Assembly: GCF_003143515.1 (NCBI RefSeq)
Contig: NZ_CP029343.1
Span: 1,798,001 to 1,862,000 of the forward strand
Source: Massilia oculi
Lineage (GTDB): Bacteria > Pseudomonadota > Gammaproteobacteria > Burkholderiales > Burkholderiaceae_D
Direction of reading: 5' to 3'
DNA: 64,000 nt
Below the pieces are notes generated by a model, which searched no databases, had not been told where the DNA came from, and saw nothing but the letters and a program-made list of their open reading frames with translations. Of this stretch, positions 44,206 to 53,113 are shown piece after piece (position 1 is the first letter of the stretch; the number at the start of each line of letters is the position of its first letter). The position numbers and the translations under genes are program-made.

Positions 44206-44760
44206 TCAGGGCTGCGCCGGCGTATTCTGGTAATTGTCCTTGACCCGCACGTAGTGCTCGGCCGAGTAGCGCAGCCAGCTCTTCTCGGCGTCCGTCAGCG
44301 GACGCACCTTCTCGGCCGGCCGGCCCATGTACAGGAATCCGCTTTCCAGCCGCTTGCCCGGCGTGACCAGGCTGCCGGCGCCGAGCATCACCAGGTCTTC
44401 GATCACGGCGTCGTCCATCACGATGCTGCCCATGCCGACCAGGCAGTCGTTGCCGATGCGGCAGCCGTGCAGGATGACCGAATGGCCGACCGTGACGTAG
44501 TCGCCGATGACCAGGGGCGAGCCCTGCGGCTTGTGGGGTGTGCGGTGGGCGACGTGGCCCATCGTCAGGTCCTGGATATTGGTGCAGCGGCCGATGACGA
44601 TGTCGTTGACGTCGCCGCGCAGCACGGCGTTGCACCAGACCGAGGAATCGGCGCCGATGCGCACGTTGCCGATGACCTGGGCCGATGCGTGGAGATAGAC
44701 GCCGCCGGCGAGTTGCGGGAGGGCGTCGAGATAGGGAGCGATAGGCATGATGGCCGCCAT
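44206..44760 (-). CDS. Gamma-class carbonic anhydrase family protein (YrdA-like)
   Basis: A 184-residue left-handed beta-helix protein of hexapeptide repeats. Metal-ligand histidines are in MGHVAH, VGHSVILHGC. RGDVNDIVIGRCTNIQD and ESGFLYMGRPAEKVRPL match E. coli YrdA closely in order. Carbonic anhydrase activity is not certain in YrdA relatives. ATG 44760 and 44748 are both possible. Confidence 0.88.
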   Translation of the reverse strand: MAAIMPIAPYLDALPQLAGGVYLHASAQVIGNVRIGADSSVWCNAVLRGDVNDIVIGRCTNIQDLTMGHVAHRTPHKPQGSPLVIGDYVTVGHSVILHGCRIGNDCLVGMGSIVMDDAVIEDLVMLGAGSLVTPGKRLESGFLYMGRPAEKVRPLTDAEKSWLRYSAEHYVRVKDNYQNTPAQP

Positions 44761-44832
44761 CTTACTCTCGCCGCGTCATGGATGCGACATCGTTTGCTGC
44801 TATGCTGGGCCGTTCCTGCACACGATCCGCCC

Positions 44833-46041
44833 ATGATTCAACGCCCCGCCGCCCCGCCCTCCTCTGCATGGTCCATCTTCTGGATCTTCCTGAAACTCGG
44901 CCTGACCTCGTTCGGCGGCCCGATCGCCCATCTGGGCTACTTTCGCAACGAGTTCGTCCTGCGCCGCCAGTGGCTCGACGATGCGCGCTATGGCGACCTG
45001 GTGGCGCTGTGCCAGTTCCTGCCCGGGCCGGCGTCGAGCCAGGTCGGCTTTGCGCTCGGCGTCCTGCGCGGCGGCGGACTGCCTGGTGGCCTCGCGGCCT
45101 GGGTCGGCTTCACGCTGCCTTCGGCGCTGCTGATGTTCGCGTTCGCGCTGGGCGCGGCGGGCCTTTCCGGAGCGGCGGCGAACGGTGTCGTGCACGGCCT
45201 CAAGCTGGTGGCGGTGGCCGTGGTGGCGCAGGCGGTGTGGGGCATGGCGCGCACCCTCACGCCGGACCGCAGGCGCATCGCGATCGCGCTCGCCGCCATT
45301 GCAATCGTGATCCTGGCCAGCGGGCCGGCCGGGCAACTGGCCGCCATCGCCGCGGGCGCCGGCGCCGGCTACTGGCTGTGCCGGGGTCCTGTCGCGCAGC
45401 CCGGTGCGGAGCTGTCCGTACCGATTGGCCGCCGTGCCGGCAGCGCGGCGCTCGTGCTGTTCGCCGTCCTGCTGCTCGGGCTTGCGCTATTGGCCGCCCT
45501 GACGGCATATCGCCCGCTGGCGCTGTTCGATGCCTTCTACCGCTCCGGCGCCCTGGTCTTTGGCGGCGGCCACGTCGTGCTGCCGCTGCTGCAGGCCGAG
45601 ACGGTGGCCAGCGGCTCGATCCCGAATGAGACCTTCCTGGCCGGTTATGGTCTCGCCCAGGCGCTGCCCGGACCGCTGTTCGCGTTTGCGGCTTTCCTCG
45701 GCGCCCAGGCAAGCATGACGGCGAGCGCGCTTGCTGGCGCCGCGATCGCCCTGCTGGCGCTGTTCTTGCCCGGCCTGTTGCTCGTCTACGGGACGCTGCC
45801 GTTCTGGGACCGCCTGCGCCGTCATGCCGCCGCGCGCCACGCGATGATGGGCGCAAACGCCGCCGTGGTCGGCATCCTCGCCGCCGCGCTGGCCGATCCG
45901 GTGTGGACGGGCGCCGTGTTCGACGTGCGCGACGCCGGCATCGCGCTGGCCGGCTTCCTGCTGCTGGTGGTCTGGAAAGCGCCGCCATGGATCGTCGTGA
46001 TCCTGTCGGCGGCGGCAGGGGTCATGCTGGCAGGCGCTTAG
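44833..46041 (+). CDS. chrA: Chromate transporter ChrA
   Basis: Inner-membrane efflux protein of 402 residues made of two homologous CHR halves. The first has FGGPIAHLGYFRNEFV and LCQFLPGPASSQVGF (residues about 25-65). The second has GGGHVVLPLLQAE and GLAQALPGPLFAFAAFLGA (near 240-295). Long-chain ChrA exports chromate. The substrate is inferred from the family. It overlaps the convergent DUF2076 gene by 4 bases at the 3' end. Confidence 0.9.
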   Translation: MIQRPAAPPSSAWSIFWIFLKLGLTSFGGPIAHLGYFRNEFVLRRQWLDDARYGDLVALCQFLPGPASSQVGFALGVLRGGGLPGGLAAWVGFTLPSALLMFAFALGAAGLSGAAANGVVHGLKLVAVAVVAQAVWGMARTLTPDRRRIAIALAAIAIVILASGPAGQLAAIAAGAGAGYWLCRGPVAQPGAELSVPIGRRAGSAALVLFAVLLLGLALLAALTAYRPLALFDAFYRSGALVFGGGHVVLPLLQAETVASGSIPNETFLAGYGLAQALPGPLFAFAAFLGAQASMTASALAGAAIALLALFLPGLLLVYGTLPFWDRLRRHAAARHAMMGANAAVVGILAAALADPVWTGAVFDVRDAGIALAGFLLLVVWKAPPWIVVILSAAAGVMLAGA

Positions 46042-46724
46042 CCGAATAATCCTTCGTCGGAACCGTCGCCGTCGAAGAAGCCGCCCAGGCTGTCGTCGTT
46101 GTTGTTGTCGGCCAGGCTGTCGCCGCCCGGCTCGTCGATCGCGCCGATGCCGGCCTGGTCCGCCAGCGCCCCGCCCCCTGCCGCCTCGGCGGCGCCACCG
46201 TCGGCCGCATTGTCCGCCAACAAGTGGTTCGAGGCGCCCTGCCCGTCATTGCCCAGCAGGTTGCCGATGCCGTGGAACAGGAAGCTGCCCGCCGCCACAC
46301 CGGCCGCCGTGGCTGCCACCGTGCCCAGCAGACCGCCGCCGGCGCCGCCCAGGAAGCCGCCGCTTTTCGCCGTCTGGGCCTGCGGTGCGGAGCCGGTCGG
46401 TCCGTTTTGCTGGTATGCCCCCTGCTGGATGCCCGGGACCGGATTCGATGGCTGGCCTTGCGCGGAGTTGCCCCATTGATTGGCGTCGAGGAAGCCCCCG
46501 CCGCCCTTGCCGCCCTGGTTCTCCAGTTCGGCGATGCGCGCCTTGGCATTGCCCAGCGCCTGCTCCACCAGCAAGGCGCGCTGCACCAGCAGGTAGGCGG
46601 CGTCCGGCTGCTGGGCCACGGCGCGCGCGATCAGCGCATCGGCCTCCGGATCCTTGGCCACGCCACGGGCCTGCACCAGCTGGCCCAAAAAATCCTGCAA
46701 CATCTTTTCGTCGGATGGGTTCAT
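46038..46724 (-). CDS. DUF2076 family protein
   Basis: A 228-residue protein. An N-terminal helix (SDEKMLQDFLGQLVQARGVAKDPEADALI) and a QQPDAAYLLVQRALLVEQAL repeat match DUF2076. A Gly/Ala-rich middle (near residues 120-155, GGFLGGAGGGLLGTVAATAAGVAAGSFLF) could insert in a membrane. The tail is Asp-rich. Function unknown. ATG at 46724 follows AGGAGCTCG. Confidence 0.82.
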   Translation of the reverse strand: MNPSDEKMLQDFLGQLVQARGVAKDPEADALIARAVAQQPDAAYLLVQRALLVEQALGNAKARIAELENQGGKGGGGFLDANQWGNSAQGQPSNPVPGIQQGAYQQNGPTGSAPQAQTAKSGGFLGGAGGGLLGTVAATAAGVAAGSFLFHGIGNLLGNDGQGASNHLLADNAADGGAAEAAGGGALADQAGIGAIDEPGGDSLADNNNDDSLGGFFDGDGSDEGLFG

Positions 46725-46904
46725 TGTCGAGCTCCTGTCTGATGGACGTATTCCACCATGTTGTGGATAAGTCATCGGAATTCAAGTTGTCCAATGGCGA
46801 CCTCATCGTCCCATGCGACATGCCCTGATCGCTTTCCGCCCCGCTTGTTGCTATGCTGTCGGCTGGCGCCGCGAGCGGCATTCATCATTTCAAGGAAGCA
46901 CAAC

Positions 46905-47441
46905 ATGGTCTCGCTGCAAGAGCAGTTATTGAAAGCCGGCCTGGTCGACAAGAAGAAGGTCAAGCAGGTCAACCAGGACAAGAGCAAGCAACACAAGGAA
47001 GTGTTGCGCACCGGCGTGGAAAAGGTCAACCAGTCGCGTGAAGCGGCGCTCGAGATGCAGCGCAAGAACGCCGAGCGCGCGCGCGAGCTGAACGCCCAGC
47101 GCGACGCCGATGCCGCCCAGAAAGCCATCCTGGCCCAGATCGCCCAGCTGGTGCAGCAGAACAAGCAGTCGAAGGGCAAGGGCGACGTGCCCTATAATTT
47201 TACCTTCGGCACCAAGATCGAACGCATCCACGTGACGGCGCAGATCGTGGAGCACCTGGTGGCGGGACGCCTGGTGATCGTCCACATGCATGGCAGCTTC
47301 GAGCTGGTGCCGCGCGTGATCGGCGAAAAGATCGCCCAGCGCGATGCCTCGATCGTGGTCCAGATCAAGAAGAAGGCGCAGGAGGTGGAAGAAGACGATC
47401 CGTACGCGGATTACAAGATTCCTGACGACCTGATGTGGTAA
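46905..47441 (+). CDS. DUF2058 family protein (YaiL-like)
   Basis: A 178-residue highly charged cytoplasmic protein. It begins with a basic coiled region (SLQEQLLKAGLVDKKKVKQVN) and ends DDPYADYKIPDDLMW, both diagnostic of DUF2058/YaiL. YaiL is nucleoprotein- or polysome-associated in E. coli, with no known function. AAGGAAGC precedes the ATG. An imperfect hairpin (CGGCCCCGAT with ATCGGAGGCCG, 47451-47479) follows. Confidence 0.88.
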   Translation: MVSLQEQLLKAGLVDKKKVKQVNQDKSKQHKEVLRTGVEKVNQSREAALEMQRKNAERARELNAQRDADAAQKAILAQIAQLVQQNKQSKGKGDVPYNFTFGTKIERIHVTAQIVEHLVAGRLVIVHMHGSFELVPRVIGEKIAQRDASIVVQIKKKAQEVEEDDPYADYKIPDDLMW

Positions 47442-47491
47442 TCAGAAACGGCCCCGATGACGTTCCAATCGGAGGCCGACTGGACGAACGC

Positions 47492-47818
47492 TTACTGCTT
47501 CGTCTTGTTTTCGATGTCCTGCACGTCCGCACGGGTCTTGTCCGGTGACCGCTCGTCCTTGTTTTTCGACTGCCCAAGACCGGATGCGGTCGTCTCTTGC
47601 TTGCTGCCGCCCTGGAAACCGGGATCGACGACATTCGCGCTTTCCGGGCCCTCGGCCGCCGGGTTCGCCTGCTTGTCGCGCCCGGTGTTGGCGGGCAGTT
47701 GCCGGTCGACGGTTCCCTTCCTTTCGGCCTGGGTAGTGCTCGCACCGGTCTTGTCGGCCTGGGCCGCGGCGCTTGCCGCGATAATGACACCACTCAACAG
47801 CACGATGACGTTCTTCAT
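47492..47818 (-). CDS. Small secreted hydrophilic protein
   Basis: A 108-residue precursor with a signal peptide (MKNVIVLLSGVIIAASAAAQA, cleavage near residue 20). The mature part is very hydrophilic and low in hydrophobic residues (Lys, Asp, Gln, Thr, Gly), probably disordered. No family recognised. The start at 47818 is chosen because GGAGGAAACC precedes it and it gives a clean signal peptide. Confidence 0.6.
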   Translation of the reverse strand: MKNVIVLLSGVIIAASAAAQADKTGASTTQAERKGTVDRQLPANTGRDKQANPAAEGPESANVVDPGFQGGSKQETTASGLGQSKNKDERSPDKTRADVQDIENKTKQ

Positions 47819-47894
47819 GGTTTCCTCCGAATCAAGGTTGGTCATGTAAGGATGTCATCACAGTGGTGCCCGAATGCGGGATCACAAGGCCTGT

Positions 47895-48299
47895 TCAATT
47901 TCCCAGGTCACGGCCGCCAAAGGCATTCGGCAGCTGCGCCGCCGCGGTGGTCTCGAACACGTCGCCGCTCAGGTTGGTCAGCACCACCGGCAGCTCGTTG
48001 CCACCCAGCTCCAGGATCACCTGGCGGCAGGCGCCGCAGGGCGCGATCGGACCGTCGGTCTGGCCGATCACGGCCAGGGCCGCGAAATCGCCCGGCCGGT
48101 AACCGCTGGCGATGGCGCTGAACAGGGCGGTGCGCTCGGCGCAGTTGCACAGGCCATAGGACGCATTCTCCACATTACAGCCGCGGAAGATGCGGCCATC
48201 CTTGCATTCCAGCGCGGCGCCCACCTTGAACTTCGAGTAAGGGGCATAGGCCAGCTCGCGCGCTGCGCGCGCTTCATCGATCAGTTTCGCGTATTTCAT
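47895..48299 (-). CDS. cdd: Cytidine deaminase
   Basis: Zinc enzyme deaminating cytidine and deoxycytidine to uridine forms. The 134-residue, homotetrameric-type protein has GCNVENASYG, the catalytic CAE in NCAERTALF (near residue 53) and PCGACRQ (near 88) with the remaining zinc cysteines. It follows deoA by 7 bases as the last gene of the nucleoside operon. Confidence 0.95.
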   Translation of the reverse strand: MKYAKLIDEARAARELAYAPYSKFKVGAALECKDGRIFRGCNVENASYGLCNCAERTALFSAIASGYRPGDFAALAVIGQTDGPIAPCGACRQVILELGGNELPVVLTNLSGDVFETTAAAQLPNAFGGRDLGN

Positions 48300-48306
48300 G
48301 TGTGGC

Positions 48307-49629
48307 TCAGGGACGAACGGTGCGGTGGATCATCGGCTCGACGGCCGGCTTGTCGATAGCGACGTGGTAGGCGGCCTGCACCTGGCGAATGGCCTGTTCG
48401 GCGGCTTCTTGCGAACGCGCATGCACCATCGCCAGCGGCTGGCCGACGGCGATCGTGTCGCCCAGTTCCACCAGCCCGGTCAGGCCGACCGCGAAGTCGA
48501 TCGCATCCTGCGGACGCACGCGGCCACCGCCCAGCGCCACCACGGCCAGGCCCAGTTCGCGGGTATCGACCGCGCTCGCATAGCCGGCCTGCGGCGCAGG
48601 CACGGGCACGATGACCGGCGCCGTTTCCAGGTATGCGTCGGGCTTGTCCATCAGGTCGGCCGGGCCGCCCAGGGCGGTCACCATGCGCGCGAAACGCTCG
48701 GCGGCTTCGCCCGAATCGAGGGCCGCCTGCAGCCGGGCGCGCGCTTCCTGCTCGCTCGACGCCAGGCCGGAAATGACGAGCATCTCGGCGCACAGCGCCA
48801 TCGTCACCTCGTGCAGGCGCGCGGGACGCGACTTGCCTGTCAGGTAGTCGATCGCGACGCGCACTTCGACGGCATTGCCGGCGGCGTGGCACAGCGATTC
48901 GTTCATGCCGGTGAGGATGGCCGAGGTGCGGGTGCCGGCGCCGTTGCCGACGTTGACGATCGATTCGGCCAGCTCCAGCGATTTCGCCGGCGTCGGCATG
49001 AAGGCGCCGCTGCCGACCTTGACGTCCATCACCAGCGCGTCCAGGCCCGCCGACAGCTTCTTGGACAGGATCGAGCCGGTGATCATGGCCACCGATTCCA
49101 CGGTCGCCGTGGTGTCGCGGATGCTGTAGAAACGCTTGTCGGCCGGCGCCAGCTGGGCGGTCTGGCCGATGATGGCCACGCCCACGTCCTGCACCACCTG
49201 GCGGAACTTCTCCGGTTCCGGCACCGTGCTGTAGCCCGGGATCGAATCGAACTTGTCGAGCGTGCCGCCGGTGTGGCCCAGGCCGCGGCCCGAGATCATC
49301 GGCACGAAGCCGCCGCAGGCCGCGATCATTGGTCCCAGCATCAGCGACACCACGTCGCCGACACCGCCGGTCGAGTGCTTGTCGACCACCGGACCGGGCA
49401 GGTCCAGGGATTTCCATTCCATGACCTGGCCCGAATCGCGCATCGCCAGCGTAAAGGCGACGCGCTCGTCCATCGTCATGTCGTTGAAGTAGACCGCCAT
49501 CGCGAACGCCGCGATCTGGCCTTCGGTGACGCTGCCATCAGGGATGCCGCGCACGAAGAACTGGATCTCTTCGGCGGAGAGGACTCCACCGTCGCGCTTC
49601 TTGCGGACGATTTCTTGGGGGAGGAACAT
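48307..49629 (-). CDS. deoA: Thymidine phosphorylase
   Basis: Cleaves thymidine and deoxyuridine with phosphate to the base and 2-deoxyribose 1-phosphate. The 440-residue product aligns with E. coli DeoA from the first residues ([15 protein letters not shown]) and has [25 protein letters not shown] and [12 protein letters not shown]. The frame stays open to 49689 because it continues into the REP element, but ATG 49629 is the family start. Confidence 0.96.
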   Translation of the reverse strand: MFLPQEIVRKKRDGGVLSAEEIQFFVRGIPDGSVTEGQIAAFAMAVYFNDMTMDERVAFTLAMRDSGQVMEWKSLDLPGPVVDKHSTGGVGDVVSLMLGPMIAACGGFVPMISGRGLGHTGGTLDKFDSIPGYSTVPEPEKFRQVVQDVGVAIIGQTAQLAPADKRFYSIRDTTATVESVAMITGSILSKKLSAGLDALVMDVKVGSGAFMPTPAKSLELAESIVNVGNGAGTRTSAILTGMNESLCHAAGNAVEVRVAIDYLTGKSRPARLHEVTMALCAEMLVISGLASSEQEARARLQAALDSGEAAERFARMVTALGGPADLMDKPDAYLETAPVIVPVPAPQAGYASAVDTRELGLAVVALGGGRVRPQDAIDFAVGLTGLVELGDTIAVGQPLAMVHARSQEAAEQAIRQVQAAYHVAIDKPAVEPMIHRTVRP

Positions 49630-49661
49630 GATTGTGTCCGTTCTCACTAATAGCTTGAAAA

Positions 49662-49742
49662 CGTCATTCCCGCGGAGGCGGGAATCCAAGTCTGTTCGCG
49701 ATATGCTGGCTTACCTGGATTCCCGCCTGCGCGGGAATGACG
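49662..49742. repeat. Pair of REP-like hairpins (element B)
   Basis: ATTCCCGC-GGAG-GCGGGAAT at the left and ATTCCCGC-CTGC-GCGGGAAT at the right, both flanked by CGTC/GACG, with the same loops in the same order as the reversed element at 31220-31322. It lies inside the nucleoside operon between the double ALDH gene and deoA, so it would form stable RNA hairpins in that message. Confidence 0.8.
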
Positions 49743-49763
49743 GGGTTCGAGGTTCCGGGACGA

Positions 49764-52142
49764 TTACACGCCGTACGGAATCCAGACATTCTTGACCTGG
49801 CTTGCATGCTGCAGCACAGTGCGGCCGCAGGCCTGCTTCGGATCGAACCAGTCGCGGCCCCTGGCGCCGCCGGTCCAGGTGCGCTTGAGCGATTCCGCCG
49901 ACAGGCGCTCCACTTCCGCGCAGCCTTCCTGTGACCCGTCATGGCGCCACACCGCATCGATGTCGCCATGGGTCGCCAGCGTGCGCGCCAGCTCGTCGGC
50001 CGAGCCAGTGACGATGTTCAGCGCGCCGCCCGGCAGGTCCGAGGTATCCAGCACCTGGTACAGGTCGATGCTCGATAACGGATGCTGCTCCGACGGCACC
50101 GCCACCACGCGGTTGCCCAGGGCCAGCGCCGGCGCCACCAGCGAGATGAAGCCCAGCAGCGGATTCTCGTTCGGGCAGACGATGCCGATCACGCCGACCG
50201 GTTCGTTCAGCGCCACGGTGATGCCGTGCATCGGCGGCTGGTGCGCCGCGCCGTCGTATTTGTCGGCCCACGCCGCCCAATAGAACAGGCGCTCGATCGA
50301 GGCGGCCACTTCGCGCGCCGCATCCTTCGACCCGGTCTGCTGCGCGATGCGCTGGGCGAATTCGTCGGCGCGGATCGCCAGGTTCTCGGCGATGTAGTAC
50401 AGCACCTGCGCGCGGTTGTGCGCGGTCGCCCTGGTCCAGCCGGCGGCCTTGTGCGCCGCCTCGACGGCGTTGCGGATGTCCTTGCGGCTGCCTTCGCCGA
50501 CATCCGCCAGGAAGTCGCCGTTGGCGCCATGGATGGCGCGGCTGTAGGCGCCGTCAGGGCGGGCCTGCTTGCCGCCGATGTACAGCTTGGCGGTGCGGTC
50601 GACCGCGAACGGGCTGTCTTCCTGCGCCGGTTTGGCCTTGGCCTTCTCGGCCACGAGCGGCGCCGCTGGACGCGCATCTTCCGCCAGCGGCGTCAGGTAT
50701 TCATACATCCCCTCCTTGCCGCCTTCGCGGCCGTAGCCCGATTCCTTGTAGCCGCCAAAGCCGCAGGCCGCATCGAACTGGTTCGCGGTGTTGATCCACA
50801 CCACGCCGGCCTTGATCTGCGGGACCACGTCCAGCGCCAGGCTGATCGACTCGCTCCACACGCAGGCCGCCAGGCCGTACACGGTGTTGTTCGCCAATTG
50901 AACCGCTTCAAGCGGGGTGCGGAAGCTCATCGCCACCAGCACCGGGCCGAAGATCTCGGCCTGGGCCACGGCGGCCGACGTCGACGCGCCCGTGATCAGG
51001 GTCGGCAGATACCACGAACCGGTGGTCGCCAGCTCGACGCTCGGCTGCCACACCTCGCACCCTTCGGCGCGCGCCGATTCGACCAGGCCGTGGATGCGCT
51101 GCTGCTGCACCGGGTCGACCAGCGCGCCGATGTCGTTCGATTTATCCAGCGGCGAACCGACGCGCAGGTTCTGCATGCGCGCCTTGACCTTGCCGATGAA
51201 GCGTTCGTATACCGATTCCTGCACCAGCAGGCGCGAACCGGCGCAGCAGACCTGGCCCTGGTTGAACCAGATCGAATCGACCAGGCCTTCGACCGCCGCA
51301 TCGAGGTCGGCGTCGTCGAACACGATGAAGGGGGATTTGCCGCCCAACTCCAGCGACAGCTTCTTGCCGCTGCCGGCGGTCGCCTTGCGGATCAGGCGAC
51401 CGACTTCGGTCGAGCCGGTGAAGGCGATCTTGTCGATGCCGGGGTGATTCACGATGGCTTCGCCCACGCGGCCGTCGCCGGTCACGATGTTGACGACGCC
51501 GGCCGGCACGCCCGCGCGCTGGCAGAGCTCGGCGAACAGCAGCGCGGTCAGCGGCGTGTACTCGGCCGGCTTGAACACGACGGTATTACCGGCGGCCAGC
51601 GCCGGCGCGATCTTCCACGCCAGCATCAGGAGCGGGAAGTTCCACGGCACGATCTGGCCCACCACGCCGACGGCGCGATAGTCGGCGAATTCTTCCGACT
51701 GCAGCTGGGCCCAGCCCGCGTGATGGTAGAAGTGGCGCGCGGCCAGCGGCAGGTCGGCATCGCGGGTTTCGCGGATGGTCTTGCCGTTGTCGAGCGTCTC
51801 GAGCACCGCGAACAGGCGCGCGTGCTTTTGCAGAAGGCGCGACAGCGCGTACATGATTTTTGCGCGGCCATGGCCGCCAAGGGCCACCCAGCCCGGCTGG
51901 GCGCGGCGCGCGGCGGCGACGGCGCGTTCGACGTCGTCTTGCGTCGCTTGCGTCACCTGCGCCAGCTCGCTGCCGTCGGCCGGGTTGTTGGTGGCGAAGG
52001 TCTCGGCGGCCTCGCTCCAGGCGTTGTCGATGAACAGCCCGAAACGGCGGCCATGCTGGTCCAGCCACGCGAGCGCTTCCTTGGTACTCTCTGGTGCGGG
52101 ACCGTAATCCATGGTGTTAAGAATCTCTTTGATTGTTGGCAT
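49764..52142 (-). CDS. Double-domain aldehyde dehydrogenase (ALDH16-like), second half degenerate
   Basis: A 792-residue protein made of two ALDH units. The first (residues 1-500) is complete: VPWNFPLLMLAWKIAPALAAGN, catalytic Glu in LELGGKSP and catalytic Cys in NQGQVCCAGSR. The second (about 535-792) keeps the cofactor-binding part but ends early and lacks the Cys/Glu pair. In this operon it probably oxidises acetaldehyde released by DeoC to acetate. The role is inferred. ATG at 52142, 14 bases after deoC. Confidence 0.85.
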   Translation of the reverse strand: MPTIKEILNTMDYGPAPESTKEALAWLDQHGRRFGLFIDNAWSEAAETFATNNPADGSELAQVTQATQDDVERAVAAARRAQPGWVALGGHGRAKIMYALSRLLQKHARLFAVLETLDNGKTIRETRDADLPLAARHFYHHAGWAQLQSEEFADYRAVGVVGQIVPWNFPLLMLAWKIAPALAAGNTVVFKPAEYTPLTALLFAELCQRAGVPAGVVNIVTGDGRVGEAIVNHPGIDKIAFTGSTEVGRLIRKATAGSGKKLSLELGGKSPFIVFDDADLDAAVEGLVDSIWFNQGQVCCAGSRLLVQESVYERFIGKVKARMQNLRVGSPLDKSNDIGALVDPVQQQRIHGLVESARAEGCEVWQPSVELATTGSWYLPTLITGASTSAAVAQAEIFGPVLVAMSFRTPLEAVQLANNTVYGLAACVWSESISLALDVVPQIKAGVVWINTANQFDAACGFGGYKESGYGREGGKEGMYEYLTPLAEDARPAAPLVAEKAKAKPAQEDSPFAVDRTAKLYIGGKQARPDGAYSRAIHGANGDFLADVGEGSRKDIRNAVEAAHKAAGWTRATAHNRAQVLYYIAENLAIRADEFAQRIAQQTGSKDAAREVAASIERLFYWAAWADKYDGAAHQPPMHGITVALNEPVGVIGIVCPNENPLLGFISLVAPALALGNRVVAVPSEQHPLSSIDLYQVLDTSDLPGGALNIVTGSADELARTLATHGDIDAVWRHDGSQEGCAEVERLSAESLKRTWTGGARGRDWFDPKQACGRTVLQHASQVKNVWIPYGV

Positions 52143-52156
52143 GACGAAGTCCGGAA

Positions 52157-53113
52157 TTAAGGTTGCGCGTGGCGATGGGCGGCCGAGTAGTTCCCGGTCA
52201 CATAGTGCTCCAGCTGGCGCTCGATGTCGGTCAGCAGGCTGGAAGCGCCGATGCGGAACAGGTGCGGCTGCAGCCAGTCGTTGCCCAGTTCTTCCTTCAT
52301 CACGGTCAGGTATTGCAGCGCCGCCTTGGCGCTCGACACGCCGCCGGCAGGCTTGTAGCCGACCTGGAAGCCGGTCAGTTCGTGGTAGTCGCGGATCGCG
52401 CGCACCATCACCAGCGATACCGGGATGGTGGCGTTGACGCCCTCCTTGCCGGTCGAGGTCTTGATGAAGTCGGCGCCGGCCATCATGCACACCATCGATG
52501 CCTTGGCCACGTTTTCCAGGGTGATCAGGTCGCCGGTGGCCAGGATGGCCTTGACGTGCGCTTCGCCGCAAGCCTGGCGGTAGGCCACCATCTCGTCGTA
52601 CAGCGCTTGCCAGTTACCGGTCAACACGTGCTGGCGGGTGATCACGATATCGATCTCGGTCGCGCCCGCGGCCACCGACAGCGCGATCTCGCGCACCTTG
52701 GTTTCCATGCTCGACAGGCCGGCCGGGAACGCGGTCGACACGGCGGCGATCGGCAGGCGGCCGTTCAGCACCCTGACGGCCGGGGCGATCATCTCGTGGT
52801 ACACGCAAACCGCGCCGGTGCTCAAGGTCTCGAGGCCCAGGGCTTGCATCAGGTCGGCGCGCAGCGGGCGCATCGCCTTCATGCACAGGCGCTCGACGCG
52901 GCCCGGGGTGTCGTCGCCGCCGAGGGTGGTCAGGTCGATGCACTCGATGGCGCGCACCAGCCAGGCGGCCTGGTATTCCTTCTTGACCGTGCGGCGGTTC
53001 GCCAGGCTGGCGGCGCGGCGGTCGGCCGCATTGCGGTTGACCTTGACGCCATTGACCAGGCCCAGGTCCAGCGCCATGCCGGCATTACGTTTGAAATCCA
53101 GGGGCTGGGTCAT
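52157..53113 (-). CDS. deoC: Deoxyribose-phosphate aldolase, long (DERA-like) form
   Basis: Class I aldolase splitting 2-deoxyribose 5-phosphate into glyceraldehyde 3-phosphate and acetaldehyde. The 318-residue product is longer than E. coli DeoC (259) and resembles the eukaryotic type. The Schiff-base Lys is in DFIKTSTGKEG (near residue 218), the second Lys in VGYKPAGGV (near 255) and the Asp in EIDIVITR. Overlaps deoB by ATGA. Confidence 0.95.
   Translation of the reverse strand: MTQPLDFKRNAGMALDLGLVNGVKVNRNAADRRAASLANRRTVKKEYQAAWLVRAIECIDLTTLGGDDTPGRVERLCMKAMRPLRADLMQALGLETLSTGAVCVYHEMIAPAVRVLNGRLPIAAVSTAFPAGLSSMETKVREIALSVAAGATEIDIVITRQHVLTGNWQALYDEMVAYRQACGEAHVKAILATGDLITLENVAKASMVCMMAGADFIKTSTGKEGVNATIPVSLVMVRAIRDYHELTGFQVGYKPAGGVSSAKAALQYLTVMKEELGNDWLQPHLFRIGASSLLTDIERQLEHYVTGNYSAAHRHAQP

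Noticed and set aside
49630..49689. N-terminal extension of deoA beginning [11 protein letters not shown]
   Set aside because: This peptide is just the translation of the REP-like hairpin. The family start is the ATG at 49629.
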